From contig NZ_JAKUMM010000011.1 in assembly GCF_022601735.1 (NCBI RefSeq), positions 91,294 through 155,293 of the forward strand: a DNA stretch of 64,000 bases, in the 5' to 3' direction. This stretch comes from Atopomonas sediminilitoris (GTDB lineage: Bacteria > Pseudomonadota > Gammaproteobacteria > Pseudomonadales > Pseudomonadaceae). The translations under genes and the position numbers were made by a program. Every line of letters starts with the position of its first letter. The first letter of the stretch is position 1. The notes below the pieces were generated by a model. That model did no database searches. It saw nothing but the letters and a program-made list of their open reading frames with translations, and was not told the DNA's origin. Positions 41,861 through 50,956 of this stretch are shown here, in pieces.

Positions 41861-43192
41861 GTGCGCCCCGAACTGCTTTGCCCTGCCGGCACCCTTAAAG
41901 CCATGGAATACGCCTTCGCCTATGGCGCGGACGCGATCTATTGCGGTTTGCCGCGCTGGAGTTTGCGCGTGCGCAACAACGACTTCGACATCGAGCATTT
42001 AGCTCAGGGGCTTGAGCGCGCACGCAGCCTCAACAAGCAGGTTTATGTGGCGTGCAATATTGCCCCGCACAACAGCAAAATCCGCACGTTGCAGCGCGAT
42101 TTAGCGCCCGTCGCTGAGCTTAAGCCGGATGCTTTGATCGTCTCAGATCCCGGCGTAGCCATGCTGGTGCGCGAAGCGTGGCCAGACTTGCCGCTGCATC
42201 TATCCGTGCAAGCCAACGCGGTTAATTACGCCGCAGTTAAGTTTTGGGGCAAGCAAGGCATTAGCCGCGTGATTTTGTCGCGCGAGCTCTCGCTGGAAGA
42301 AATCGAAGACATTCGCGCTGAATGCCCTGAGATGGAAATCGAAGTGTTTGTCCACGGTGCGCTGTGCATCGCCTATTCAGGTCGTTGCCTGCTGTCGGGC
42401 TACATGAATCGTCGCGACCCCAACCAAGGCACCTGCACCAACGCCTGCCGCTGGGGTTATGACATCAAGCCCGGTGAAGAAAGCCCCGAAGGCGAGATCC
42501 GCAGCAGCGCCAGCCTGTACGTGATCGAAGAGAAAAACCGCCCCGGCGAGTTAATGCCGATCGAGGAAGACGAACACGGCACCTACATCCTCAACTCCAA
42601 AGACTTACGCGCCGTCCACCATGTCGAGCGGCTCGCCCGCGCCGGTGTGCATTCACTGAAAATTGAAGGCCGCACCAAAAGCCACTACTACGTTGCACGC
42701 ACGGCACAGGTGTATCGCCAAGCCATCGACGATGCGGCGGCCGGCAAAGCGTTTGATCGCAGCCTGATGGACGATCTGGAAAAGCTCGCCAATCGCGGCT
42801 ACACCGAAGGCTTTTTACGTCGCCATGTGCACGATGAATATCAAAACTATCAGCACGGCGCCTCGCAGACTGACTTGGCCCAATTTGTCGGTGAAGTGTT
42901 TGACTACGACCCCAGTCGCGGCCTGCAGGTGAATGTGAAAAATCGCTTTGCCCTTGGCGACACGCTTGAACTGATGACCCCCACGGGCCGACTGCGCTGG
43001 CAGCTAAGCGCTTTGCTAAATAAGAGTGGGCAAGCCATTGACGTCGCCCCCGGTGACGGCCATCGCGTATGGCTACCCATCACCCTACCCGAGCATTTAT
43101 TGCCGCAACTGGCGCTCGGGCTACTGACGCGCGAAGTCCCACGTAACTTGGCGCACAGCGGCCAAGACTGTAGCGGCTGCAGCATGGCCTAA
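41861..43192 (+). CDS. trhP: TrhP (YegQ), tRNA U34 5-hydroxylation protein, U32 family
   Basis: A 443-residue U32 protein that makes 5-hydroxyuridine at tRNA position 34 from prephenate, independent of oxygen. The family signatures ELLCPAGTLKAMEYAFAYGADAIYCG, EVFVHGALCIAYSGRC, and GTCTNACRWGYD with cluster cysteines are present, and the end carries CSGCSMA. The start is GTG, after GGAG; CATAAT at 41821-41826 is a plausible -10. It is a third U32 protein in the window, of a different subgroup from UbiU/UbiV. Confidence 0.93.
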   Translation: MRPELLCPAGTLKAMEYAFAYGADAIYCGLPRWSLRVRNNDFDIEHLAQGLERARSLNKQVYVACNIAPHNSKIRTLQRDLAPVAELKPDALIVSDPGVAMLVREAWPDLPLHLSVQANAVNYAAVKFWGKQGISRVILSRELSLEEIEDIRAECPEMEIEVFVHGALCIAYSGRCLLSGYMNRRDPNQGTCTNACRWGYDIKPGEESPEGEIRSSASLYVIEEKNRPGELMPIEEDEHGTYILNSKDLRAVHHVERLARAGVHSLKIEGRTKSHYYVARTAQVYRQAIDDAAAGKAFDRSLMDDLEKLANRGYTEGFLRRHVHDEYQNYQHGASQTDLAQFVGEVFDYDPSRGLQVNVKNRFALGDTLELMTPTGRLRWQLSALLNKSGQAIDVAPGDGHRVWLPITLPEHLLPQLALGLLTREVPRNLAHSGQDCSGCSMA

Positions 43193-43205
43193 CCGATAGC
43201 GAGTG

Positions 43206-43237
43206 CTGGCCTGCAAGCGCTTTAGCCTGCAGGCCAG
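43206..43237 (+). terminator. Hairpin after trhP
   Basis: A perfect 10 bp stem CTGGCCTGCA/TGCAGGCCAG with a 12 nt loop, 13 nt after the trhP stop; only a short T-rich stretch follows. A second small hairpin (CACCGAC-CAAT-GTCGGTG, 43281-43298) lies in the leader of the next gene. Confidence 0.6.
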
Positions 43238-43319
43238 TAGCCGTTTAGCCTAGCCAGCGTGATAGGCTTAAAGGCTTGCACACCGACCAATGTCGGTGCC
43301 CTCGGTATAGGAGACCTTG

Positions 43320-45281
43320 ATGTTCGCTGACCTGCTGATCATTTTTCTGGCGTCTTTGGCGTTCATTGCGGTTTTTCGGCGGCTTCATCTTCCCCCTATT
43401 CTTGGTTACTTATTTGTCGGGGTACTGCTGGGCCCCAGCGCGATCGGCGTAGTCGGCGGCAGTCACGATTTAACCTTTCTCGCCGAATTTGGCGTGGTCT
43501 TTCTGCTCTTCACCCTAGGTTTAGAGTTCTCGCTACCGCGCATGCTCGCACTGCGCAGCATGGTGTTCGGTCTTGGCAGCATGCAGTTTGCGTTCACGGC
43601 TTTAGTGCTGTTCGGTGTGTTGTTGCTGACCTCTATCTCGCTGGAGGCGGCGTTTATCTTGGCCACCGGTTTGGCGCTCTCATCCACAGCCATCGTGTTA
43701 AAAGAGCTCACCAGCCTCGGGCAAACCTTAACCCCGCACGGCCAACGCGCGATTGGCGTGTTGCTGTTTCAAGACATGGTCGCGGTGTTATTGCTGGTGA
43801 TGATTCCGGTGCTCGGTGGTAACGGCGAGCAAGCATGGTATGTCGACATGCTGCTGGCCTTGGGCAAAACAGCGCTGCTGTTCTTTGGCTTGATGGCCGT
43901 GAGCCGTTGGGTGCTGCCACGCTTATTCCATGAAATTGCCGCAGCCAAACAACCCGAATTATTTGTCCTGATGGCGCTGGTGATCGTGCTGTTAGCCGCC
44001 TGGCTGACGCACTTGCTGCACCTGTCGATGGCCCTTGGTGCCTTTATCGCCGGCATGATGCTCGGCGAAAGCCACTATCGCCACCAGATCGAAGCCGATA
44101 TCCGCCCTTTCCGCGACGTTTTGCTCGGCTTGTTTTTTGTCAGTGTCGGCTTACTGGTCGATATTCATGTGCTGTGGGAACAACTACCGCTCGTGCTGGC
44201 GCTCACCTTCGCCCTCGTCATCATCAAGGGACTGATCGTTTTCGCGCTGGTGAAATACCGCAGCGGCAACCTCACCATTGCTTGGCGCACCGCGTTGGCA
44301 CTGGCTCAGGGCGGCGAATTCTGTTTTGCCTTGCTCACCTTGGCCTTTGCCCACCAACTGATCGACCAAGAGCTAGTCAGCTTGGTCATCAGCGTCACGG
44401 TCTGCTCAATGGTACTCACCCCACTATTGATGCGCGGCGTGCCCACACTCATGGCCCGCTTGCAGCGCGAAGCCCGCGAAGAGTCGCAACTGGAAGAAAT
44501 TGCCGCCGCGCACGCAGAAGATGAGAACCACGTTATCGTCTGCGGCTACGGTCGTGTCGGTCAGGCGGTGGGACGTTTTTTACGCCGCGAAGAGTTTGCC
44601 TATGTGGCCCTAGATGACGACCCCGTGCGCGTGCGCGAGGCCGGCGCTGGCGGCAACCACGTGCACTTTGGCGACTGCCGCCGTCACGACATGCTTAAAG
44701 CCGTGGGCATTGAGCGTGCCCGCATGGTGGTGGTTGCCGTAGACAACGGCGAGCACTCGTTGCAGATTTTGCGCGCCGTGCGCGAGCTGGATAGCAAAAT
44801 TCCCGTGCTGATTCGTACCCGCGACGACAGTATGCTCGAAGCGATGCAAGAAGCCGGCGCCACCGAAGTCATCCCCGAGCAGCTGGAATCCAGCCTGATG
44901 CTCGCCTCCCACGTACTCGTGCTGCTGGGCATGCGCGAAAAACAAGTTCATCACCTGATGGATGAAGTGCGTGGCGAGCGCTACAAACTGCTGCACGGCT
45001 TCTACCACGGCAACCAGCCCAACCTGTTGGAAGCGCACGGGCATGATCGCGTCTTACTGCACGCCACCGTACTGACCAAAAGTGCCTACGCACGCGGCAA
45101 AACGCTGGCCGAGCTTGAGCTGCAAGACTTCGATATCGAACTGCAACATATTCGCCGCGGCGACGAAGAGCTCACCCCAGAACCGGATGAGATTCTGCGT
45201 TCTGGCGATGCGCTGGTGTTCTCTGGCGGCGTAGAAGCTATCGAGGCCGCCGAGGCGCGCATCCTTGGCGACATGACTTAA
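43320..45281 (+). CDS. Kef-type monovalent cation:proton antiporter with RCK domain (CPA2)
   Basis: A 653-residue inner-membrane protein. Residues 1-375 form about 12-13 helices of the Na+/H+ exchanger (CPA2) fold with GLALSSTAIVLKEL. A cytosolic RCK/TrkA-N domain (VIVCGYGRVGQAVGRFL, about residues 402-520) and a TrkA-C domain (about 560-650) follow. It is the KefB/KefC/YbaL class, exporting K+ or exchanging cations; whether it is glutathione-gated is not visible. The ATG at 43320 follows TAGGAG. Confidence 0.9.
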   Translation: MFADLLIIFLASLAFIAVFRRLHLPPILGYLFVGVLLGPSAIGVVGGSHDLTFLAEFGVVFLLFTLGLEFSLPRMLALRSMVFGLGSMQFAFTALVLFGVLLLTSISLEAAFILATGLALSSTAIVLKELTSLGQTLTPHGQRAIGVLLFQDMVAVLLLVMIPVLGGNGEQAWYVDMLLALGKTALLFFGLMAVSRWVLPRLFHEIAAAKQPELFVLMALVIVLLAAWLTHLLHLSMALGAFIAGMMLGESHYRHQIEADIRPFRDVLLGLFFVSVGLLVDIHVLWEQLPLVLALTFALVIIKGLIVFALVKYRSGNLTIAWRTALALAQGGEFCFALLTLAFAHQLIDQELVSLVISVTVCSMVLTPLLMRGVPTLMARLQREAREESQLEEIAAAHAEDENHVIVCGYGRVGQAVGRFLRREEFAYVALDDDPVRVREAGAGGNHVHFGDCRRHDMLKAVGIERARMVVVAVDNGEHSLQILRAVRELDSKIPVLIRTRDDSMLEAMQEAGATEVIPEQLESSLMLASHVLVLLGMREKQVHHLMDEVRGERYKLLHGFYHGNQPNLLEAHGHDRVLLHATVLTKSAYARGKTLAELELQDFDIELQHIRRGDEELTPEPDEILRSGDALVFSGGVEAIEAAEARILGDMT

Positions 45282-45300
45282 AGCATTAGCACGTTATTCC

Positions 45301-45327
45301 ATCAAGCCCGCCCCGCGCGGGCTTGAT
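45301..45327. terminator. Hairpin between the antiporter and the sulfur operon
   Basis: A perfect 11 bp stem ATCAAGCCCGC/GCGGGCTTGAT with a 5 nt loop, 19 nt after the antiporter stop. It probably terminates that gene, although no T-run follows. Confidence 0.65.
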
Positions 45328-45354
45328 GCGTTATAGGCCAAGGCTTGGCATAAA

Positions 45355-45370
45355 ATACCCTAGGGGGTAT
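45355..45370 (+). promoter_or_regulatory. CsoR/CstR-type operator
   Basis: ATACCC-TAGG-GGGTAT is a near-perfect palindrome with the G-tract centre typical of CsoR/CstR-family operators. TATAGTAT follows (45368-45375), so the operator overlaps the probable -10 region. It lies 30 bp before the repressor start, indicating autoregulation of the operon. Confidence 0.8.
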
Positions 45371-45400
45371 AGTATTTTTAACCACTACCGAGCCAGCCCC

Positions 45401-45667
45401 ATGACTACGCCCAATAATGACCAACAACAAGCCATGCTTAAGCGCCTAGCGCGCATTGAGGGCCAAATTCGCGGCCTGCAAGGCATGATCAGCCGCGGCG
45501 AAGACTGCGAAGACATCGCCCAGCAATTTAGCGCCGCGCGCAAAGCCCTCGATAAGGCTTATCAAGAAATGCTCGCCTGTCTATTAGAAGAAGCCGTGCT
45601 GGATGAACACAGCGACAGCCGCGACACCTTGGCGCGCGTACGCAAAATCTTCACCAAATACACGTAA
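45401..45667 (+). CDS. CsoR/CstR-family repressor of the reactive-sulfur operon
   Basis: An 88-residue DUF156 helical repressor (LKRLARIEGQIRGLQGMI). It has two cysteines, Cys36 and Cys60. Cys36 is the conserved first ligand, but the copper-sensor His61 is Leu and Cys65 is Ala. The usual CstR thiol pair would be Cys36 and the position of Cys65, so here the second thiol is displaced by five residues. With the downstream rhodanese, TauE and persulfide dioxygenase, sulfide or persulfide sensing is much more likely than copper sensing. The start at 45401 gives family length; the longer frame includes the operator. Confidence 0.85.
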   Translation: MTTPNNDQQQAMLKRLARIEGQIRGLQGMISRGEDCEDIAQQFSAARKALDKAYQEMLACLLEEAVLDEHSDSRDTLARVRKIFTKYT

Positions 45668-45677
45668 GGAGCCGCCC

Positions 45678-46214
45678 ATGAGCACTCAAGTTATTGCCGC
45701 CCAACAATTTGCCGCCGCTCGTCGCAGCGGCAATGTGCGCTTCCTGGTGGATGTGCGCAGCCCTGCCGAATACCGCCAACAGCACGTGCAAGGGGCGCGC
45801 AACGTGCCGCTTGATCAAATCAACCCGCAAACCTTAGCCAACAGCCTTAAAGCGGAAGGCTTATCCAGCGGCGATGAGCTGTATTTGATCTGCCAAACCG
45901 GCATGCGCGCACGCAAAGCCGCCGAACAACTGCAAAGCCTGTTGCCTGGCGTGCAAGTCGTTGAGGGCGGTACTGAGGCTTGCATTGCCTGCGGCTTACC
46001 CGCCAACCAACAAGCCAGTCAGGTGATCAGCCTTCAACGGCAAGTCCAGATCACTGCTGGCAGCATGATTTTGACCGGCGTTATCCTCGGCAGCACGGTG
46101 CACCCCTATTGGTACGGATTAGCCGGCTTTGTCGGTGCTGGCCTCACCTTTGCCGGCCTATCAGGCACCTGCGCCATGGCCCTTCTACTAGCGCGGATGC
46201 CGTGGAACCGTTAA
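45678..46214 (+). CDS. Rhodanese-DUF2892 membrane sulfurtransferase (YgaP-like)
   Basis: A 178-residue protein. The N-terminal rhodanese domain (about 1-105) has active-site loop CQTGMR (Cys72) and DVRSPAEY. The C-terminal part has two membrane helices (about 128-172) of the DUF2892 type, as in E. coli YgaP. It transfers sulfane sulfur between thiols at the membrane. It starts 10 nt after the repressor with AAGGAG and overlaps the TauE-like gene by 13 nt. Confidence 0.88.
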   Translation: MSTQVIAAQQFAAARRSGNVRFLVDVRSPAEYRQQHVQGARNVPLDQINPQTLANSLKAEGLSSGDELYLICQTGMRARKAAEQLQSLLPGVQVVEGGTEACIACGLPANQQASQVISLQRQVQITAGSMILTGVILGSTVHPYWYGLAGFVGAGLTFAGLSGTCAMALLLARMPWNR

Positions 46215-46954
46215 CCCTCGCGCTGGGTGCAGGCATCGGCACTTTACTGGGCCTGCTACTCGGGCTGACCGGGGCCGGCGGCAGCCTGATCGCGCTGCCT
46301 TTGCTGCTCAGCCTGCACTTACCCTTGGTCGATGCCGTAGGCGTTAGCCTTGGCGCTGTCAGCCTCGCCGCCCTCAGCGGCGTTGCCACCCGCCGCCACG
46401 ACATTGCCTGGTGGCCTGTGCTGACCATTGCCGCCAGCGGCATACCCGGCACCGCCCTTGGCCAGTGGCTGGGGCGTTTGCTCCCCGAGCAGCCCTTGAT
46501 TATCGCCTTCTGCGTGCTGGTGCTGTGGTTGGCGCAAAAACTCTGGCGCAGCGCCGCAGGCGCCATGCACACCACTCGCACAAGCACCCACTACCCAGGC
46601 TTACTGATCAGCGGGATTGGCGTTGGCAGCTTGTCCGGCCTACTCGGCGTGGGCGGCGGTTTTCTCGTGGTGCCGCTGCTGCGCTGGCTCACACCGCTTA
46701 ACGTCATGGCAGCAGCTGCCACATCACTGGCCATTATCGTGTTGGTCGCCGGTAGCGGCTTTGCCCTGTACGCCAGCCAACACAGCGCGCCGTGGCCACT
46801 GCTGGCCAGCTTAATTGGCGGCGGCATCGTTGGTGCGATGGCAGGCTCGGCCTTGGCCAAGGTTATCGGCGGCACACAGGTACAACGCGTATTTGCGGTG
46901 CTGTTGGTCGGCGTCAGCCTATCCACCGCGGCTTACAAACTTACGGGAGGCTAA
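46202..46954 (+). CDS. TauE/SafE-family sulfur compound permease
   Basis: A 250-residue protein with about eight hydrophobic helices in two related halves (GLLLGLTGAGGSLIALPLL and LSGLLGVGGGFLVVPLL), the TauE/SafE signature. It begins at a GTG inside the end of the rhodanese gene. In comparable CstR operons such proteins export sulfite or thiosulfate. An ATG in the same frame at 45980 would be inside the rhodanese gene and is rejected. Confidence 0.88.
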   Translation: MEPLTLALGAGIGTLLGLLLGLTGAGGSLIALPLLLSLHLPLVDAVGVSLGAVSLAALSGVATRRHDIAWWPVLTIAASGIPGTALGQWLGRLLPEQPLIIAFCVLVLWLAQKLWRSAAGAMHTTRTSTHYPGLLISGIGVGSLSGLLGVGGGFLVVPLLRWLTPLNVMAAAATSLAIIVLVAGSGFALYASQHSAPWPLLASLIGGGIVGAMAGSALAKVIGGTQVQRVFAVLLVGVSLSTAAYKLTGG

Positions 46955-46956
46955 CC

Positions 46957-47649
46957 ATGCTCATGCGCCAACTGTTCGATCAGCAAAGTCATACCTACAC
47001 CTACCTGCTGGCAGATCAGCAACAAGCCGTATTGATTGACCCCGTGCGCGACAAATTGGCTGACTACCTGCAATTGCTGCACGAGCTTGCGCTGGAGTTA
47101 GTGATGGCGCTAGACACCCACACCCATGCCGACCACATCACCGCGCTAGGTGCGCTCCGTGACCAAACAGGCTGCCGCACGGGCTTTGGCCAACAAAGCG
47201 GTTCGGCATGCGCCAGCTTTACCTTTACGGATCAACAAGCGCTGACCTTCGGCACACAACAGCTGATCGCACTGCACACGCCTGGCCACACCGACGACTC
47301 CTACTGCTTCTACTGGGCCGGCGATGCGCAGCACACAGGCCGCCTGTTTACCGGCGACACCTTGTTGATCCGTGGTACCGGACGCACCGACTTTCAAGCT
47401 GGCGATGCCAAACAGCAATGGCTCAGTTTGCAACGCTTATTGCAATTACCAGGCGCCACCCAAGTGCTGCCAGGCCATGACTACCGTGGCTGGACGCGCT
47501 CCACCCTAGCCGAGGAGCAAGCACACAACCCGCGCCTGCAAGTCGCCGACGCCACGGCGTATGCCGCGTTAATGAGCCAACTAAAACTCAGCAACCCCAA
47601 ACTCATGGACATAGCCGTGCCAGCTAATCGAGCCTGCGGCCAACAATAA
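46957..47649 (+). CDS. ETHE1-like persulfide dioxygenase (metallo-beta-lactamase fold)
   Basis: A 230-residue metallo-beta-lactamase protein. The metal motif THTHADH (His55, His57, Asp59, His60), TPGHTDDS, FTGDTLLIRGTGRTDF and LPGHDY match ETHE1/BlhA-type iron persulfide dioxygenases, which oxidise glutathione persulfide to sulfite. The upstream GGGAGG fixes the start; Met3 is an alternative. It is the last gene of the operon, so the pathway reads as repressor, sulfur transferase, exporter and oxidiser. No sulfide:quinone oxidoreductase is present here. Confidence 0.9.
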   Translation: MLMRQLFDQQSHTYTYLLADQQQAVLIDPVRDKLADYLQLLHELALELVMALDTHTHADHITALGALRDQTGCRTGFGQQSGSACASFTFTDQQALTFGTQQLIALHTPGHTDDSYCFYWAGDAQHTGRLFTGDTLLIRGTGRTDFQAGDAKQQWLSLQRLLQLPGATQVLPGHDYRGWTRSTLAEEQAHNPRLQVADATAYAALMSQLKLSNPKLMDIAVPANRACGQQ

Positions 47650-47652
47650 CCG

Positions 47653-47677
47653 CCAAGCAAGCGCTCGTTTTGCTTGG
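47653..47677 (+). terminator. Terminator after the reactive-sulfur operon
   Basis: An 8 bp stem CCAAGCAA/TTGCTTGG with a 9 nt loop, directly after the persulfide dioxygenase stop. There is no long T-run, so strength is uncertain. Confidence 0.55.
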
Positions 47678-47740
47678 TATTACCCACTACAGCCCAGCTA
47701 TTTAACGCTACACTTTGGTAAAACCTCGGTGGAGACGCCT

Positions 47741-50557
47741 GTGCCACAAAAGCTGTCTGCATGGCTGCTGCTGTTTTTACTAAGCCTCTCGCTGCACAGC
47801 GGGGCCGCAGAGCCTGTTGTATTGAACAGCGATAACGCAAGGGTTTCGCTCGGCCCTTATTTGCACTATCTGGAAGACCCGCAAGGCACGCTGGCGTTCT
47901 CCCGCGTCGCGGCCATGCCAGATTCATTATTCAGCCAAGTCAGCGGCCTGCATGCCAACCTTGGCAAAAATGGCTCCGCATGGTGGTTTCGTTTCACGGT
48001 GACCAACCAAACAGGGCGCAATCAAGCAGCCTTTATCGAAGCGAATTACCCACTACTCGATGACTTACGGCTGTTCCAGCTATTTGGCAACAAAGCCATC
48101 GGCCACAGTGAAATCGGCGACACGCTGCCCTTCCATCAACGGCCAGTGGGCGTGCGCGATCTGTGGTTTGCTATCGAATTACGCCCAGGCGTCAATGAGT
48201 TTGTCTTGCGCGCCCAATCCACCAGCACCTTATTTGTTCCGCTGTACTTAACCACCCCAATCGCCATGGCCTCGCACAGTGAAACCACCAACAGTTGGCA
48301 CGGCGCCTTTTATGGCCTGTTAGTCGGCTTATTTTTCTACAACTTGTTTTTGTACGTGTGGCTGCGCGAATCCAGTTATTTCTGGTATCTGGGTTATATG
48401 TTGTGTTCTTTGCTATTTAGCGCCAGCTTTGATGGCAGCCTGTTCCGTCTATTTCCGCAAGCCGTTGAAATTCAAAGCATGGGCATTTACGCCAGCATGT
48501 TTTTGATTTTGATCTTTGCCAGTCAATTCAGCCGCCACTTCTTACATACCGCCGAACAGTTTCCACGCTTGGATCGCGTTATCCAGATCAAGCTCTGCCT
48601 ATTAATCGTGTGTTTATTTTCAATGCCGCTGATTGGCGTGGCGATCTGGAGTGTGATGGCCAGCCTAATCACCCTATTGAGCTGCTTTATCCTGCTCGGC
48701 ATTGGCATCTGGGTATGGCGTAGTGGCTTACGTTATGGCTCTTACTACGTGATCGCGTGGGGCGTGTTACTGAGTAGCTTTTTGATTGCCACGGCGGGCT
48801 CGCTCGGTTACGAGCTTTTCAACTGGTACGGCTCAGAGATCACCAAGGTCGGCACCGCCTTTGAAATGATCATGCTGTCTGTCGGTCTTGCTGATCGCAT
48901 CAACACGCTGAAAACCGAACAACTGCAGGCTGAACAAGCCGCCAAAAATGCCGCCATTGAAAACCAAGCCAAGAGCCGCTTCTTGGCCAAAATGAGCCAT
49001 GAAATCCGTACCCCACTCAATGGCGTATTGGGCATGGTGCAATTACTCGAAGACACCCCACTCAACAACCGCCAGCAACACTTTGTGCACACCATCAGCA
49101 GCAGTGGCAACGCCTTGATGGCGGTGATTAACGATATTTTGGATTACTCCAAAATCGAATCCGGCCGCTTAGAACTGGAAAACATTGATTTCAACCTGAC
49201 TGATCTTGCCTCGGACTGCTGCGCCCTCGTGAGTGCACAGGTCTTGGACAAAGGCATTGCCCTGCACTGCGTACTGCACAGCGGCGTGCCTAATTGGGTA
49301 AACGGTGACCCAACGCGCTTCAAGCAAATAATCCTCAACTTACTGGGCAACGCCGTTAAGTTCACAGAGCACGGCCATGTCAGCTTAACGATTCGCCGCA
49401 GCCCCAGCCTGCCTGGCGAGGTGCGCCTGCTGTGCTGTATTCAAGACAGCGGCATCGGCATTGCTCCCGAGGCGCAAGCCCAGCTGTTCACCTCCTTTAG
49501 CCAAGCCGACTCTAGCACCACGCGGCGTTACGGCGGGAGCGGCCTAGGCCTAGCCATTAGCCGCGAGCTGGCCGAACACATGGGCGGCTTCATTCGCCTA
49601 GATAGCACACCCGGCAAAGGCTCGAACTTTGAAGTGTGCGTGGTCATGCAAGAGGCCATACCAAAGCAAGACGACCCAACCTTGGCCCTTCAAGGCATCA
49701 ATGCGCTATTGCTCAGCCAAGACCCGCTCGCCCTTGAAAGCCTGCGCTACAACTTCAACCGCTGGGGCATGCGCGTGCAAACTTGCAGCGACCCCCTCGC
49801 CTGGGCCGACCTCTACCAACAGTTTATTAAAGCGCCATTGGTGGTGATTCACGCGCCTTGGCCTGGCAATATCGAGCAATGGTTTAAGCCTATCGAGGCG
49901 CTGGGCCACAACACCAAAGTCTTGGTTTTGAGTAACGAACTGCTGCACGCCGAACAATGTGAATGGCCGGTGGGAGCCTTCAGCGCACTGGAGCTGCCGG
50001 TCAACCCACGCCAACTCGCGCAGCAGTTAATCGAATTACTCTCAGGCTCCGTCAGCGCCAGCACCCCCACCAGCCCAGCCAGCCTTGCGGCAGCGACCGA
50101 TACGCTAACTGATGAGCACAGCTACCAAACGGGCCCAAGCAACAACCAGCACACGCATGTCTTGGTCGCTGAAGACAACCCCGTTAACCAGATGGTGATT
50201 CGTGGCTTATTACAACGCTTGGGCTATAGCATCGAAATAGCTGGCAACGGTGCCGACGCGTTAAAGCTGTATCAGCGCTCACCGCTGCACTACAGCATGC
50301 TGTTGATGGATTGCGAAATGCCGATCATGGATGGCTTTGAAGCCACTCGACAAGTCCGCCAGTTTGAGCAAGCGCACAACCTTGAAGCTATACCAATCAT
50401 TGCCCTAACCGCCCATATTCTGGCCGAACACCGCAATATGGGTGAACAAGCTGGCATGAATGCCTATTTGGCCAAGCCTGTGAACTTCACCGAGCTTGAA
50501 GAAACCCTAAAACAGTTTGCCGAGGCACCTACCCCCCGCTCGCCCATTGCCCATTAA
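47741..50557 (+). CDS. 7TMR-DISM hybrid sensor histidine kinase
   Basis: A 938-residue protein: signal peptide (ending SGAAEP), periplasmic 7TMR-DISM extracellular domain (about 30-175), seven membrane helices (about 185-385), a short coiled coil (EQLQAEQAAKNAAIENQ), H-box KMSHEIRTPLNGVLGM, N-box LLGNAVKFTEHG, and the ATPase motifs DSGIGI and GGSGLGLAIS. A first receiver-like domain (about 640-755) lacks the phospho-acceptor Asp, and the second (about 805-925) is intact (LLMDCEMPIMDG). The GTG at 47741 suits the upstream GGTGGAG; another GTG at 47729 is possible. The ligand is unknown. Confidence 0.88.
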   Translation: MPQKLSAWLLLFLLSLSLHSGAAEPVVLNSDNARVSLGPYLHYLEDPQGTLAFSRVAAMPDSLFSQVSGLHANLGKNGSAWWFRFTVTNQTGRNQAAFIEANYPLLDDLRLFQLFGNKAIGHSEIGDTLPFHQRPVGVRDLWFAIELRPGVNEFVLRAQSTSTLFVPLYLTTPIAMASHSETTNSWHGAFYGLLVGLFFYNLFLYVWLRESSYFWYLGYMLCSLLFSASFDGSLFRLFPQAVEIQSMGIYASMFLILIFASQFSRHFLHTAEQFPRLDRVIQIKLCLLIVCLFSMPLIGVAIWSVMASLITLLSCFILLGIGIWVWRSGLRYGSYYVIAWGVLLSSFLIATAGSLGYELFNWYGSEITKVGTAFEMIMLSVGLADRINTLKTEQLQAEQAAKNAAIENQAKSRFLAKMSHEIRTPLNGVLGMVQLLEDTPLNNRQQHFVHTISSSGNALMAVINDILDYSKIESGRLELENIDFNLTDLASDCCALVSAQVLDKGIALHCVLHSGVPNWVNGDPTRFKQIILNLLGNAVKFTEHGHVSLTIRRSPSLPGEVRLLCCIQDSGIGIAPEAQAQLFTSFSQADSSTTRRYGGSGLGLAISRELAEHMGGFIRLDSTPGKGSNFEVCVVMQEAIPKQDDPTLALQGINALLLSQDPLALESLRYNFNRWGMRVQTCSDPLAWADLYQQFIKAPLVVIHAPWPGNIEQWFKPIEALGHNTKVLVLSNELLHAEQCEWPVGAFSALELPVNPRQLAQQLIELLSGSVSASTPTSPASLAAATDTLTDEHSYQTGPSNNQHTHVLVAEDNPVNQMVIRGLLQRLGYSIEIAGNGADALKLYQRSPLHYSMLLMDCEMPIMDGFEATRQVRQFEQAHNLEAIPIIALTAHILAEHRNMGEQAGMNAYLAKPVNFTELEETLKQFAEAPTPRSPIAH

Positions 50558-50641
50558 AATACCGCCCAACCCGCTGCGCGCGCAGGCAACCCCCTTCATC
50601 GCTGCGCAGCGATGCGGTACCGCCTTTACCCTGAAGCGATC

Positions 50642-50893
50642 ATGATTATTCCCTACCAACACCTTGAACCGGACACACTTAACCGCTTGCTACAAGACTT
50701 TGTCAGCCGCGACGGCACCGACAATGGTTTTGATGCCAGCGAAGAACAACGCATGGCCAAGGCTTTAAGTGCCTTACAACGCGAGCAAGCCTTTATCGTA
50801 TTCGACGAAGAAAGCCAGCAGTGCCAACTGCTGGCCAAGCATGAGCTAGACCCCGCCTACCTCAAGGCTTATCACGACAACAACGCAGATTAA
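50642..50893 (+). CDS. yheU: YheU (UPF0270) family protein
   Basis: An 83-residue protein starting MIIPYQHLEPDTLNRLLQDF, the YheU signature, with DFVSRDGTDNG and AFIVFDEESQQCQLL. It is a small soluble conserved gammaproteobacterial protein without an assigned role. A longer in-frame start ten codons upstream is not conserved. A strong terminator follows. Confidence 0.92.
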   Translation: MIIPYQHLEPDTLNRLLQDFVSRDGTDNGFDASEEQRMAKALSALQREQAFIVFDEESQQCQLLAKHELDPAYLKAYHDNNAD

Positions 50894-50909
50894 AAACGCA
50901 TACCTTAGC

Positions 50910-50944
50910 AACAACAAACCCCGCACACGGCGGGGTTTGTTGTT
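50910..50944. terminator. Bidirectional terminator between yheU and the symporter
   Basis: A perfect 15 bp stem AACAACAAACCCCGC/GCGGGGTTTGTTGTT with a 5 nt loop, between convergent genes. Confidence 0.9.
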
Positions 50945-50956
50945 ATGCATTAACGC

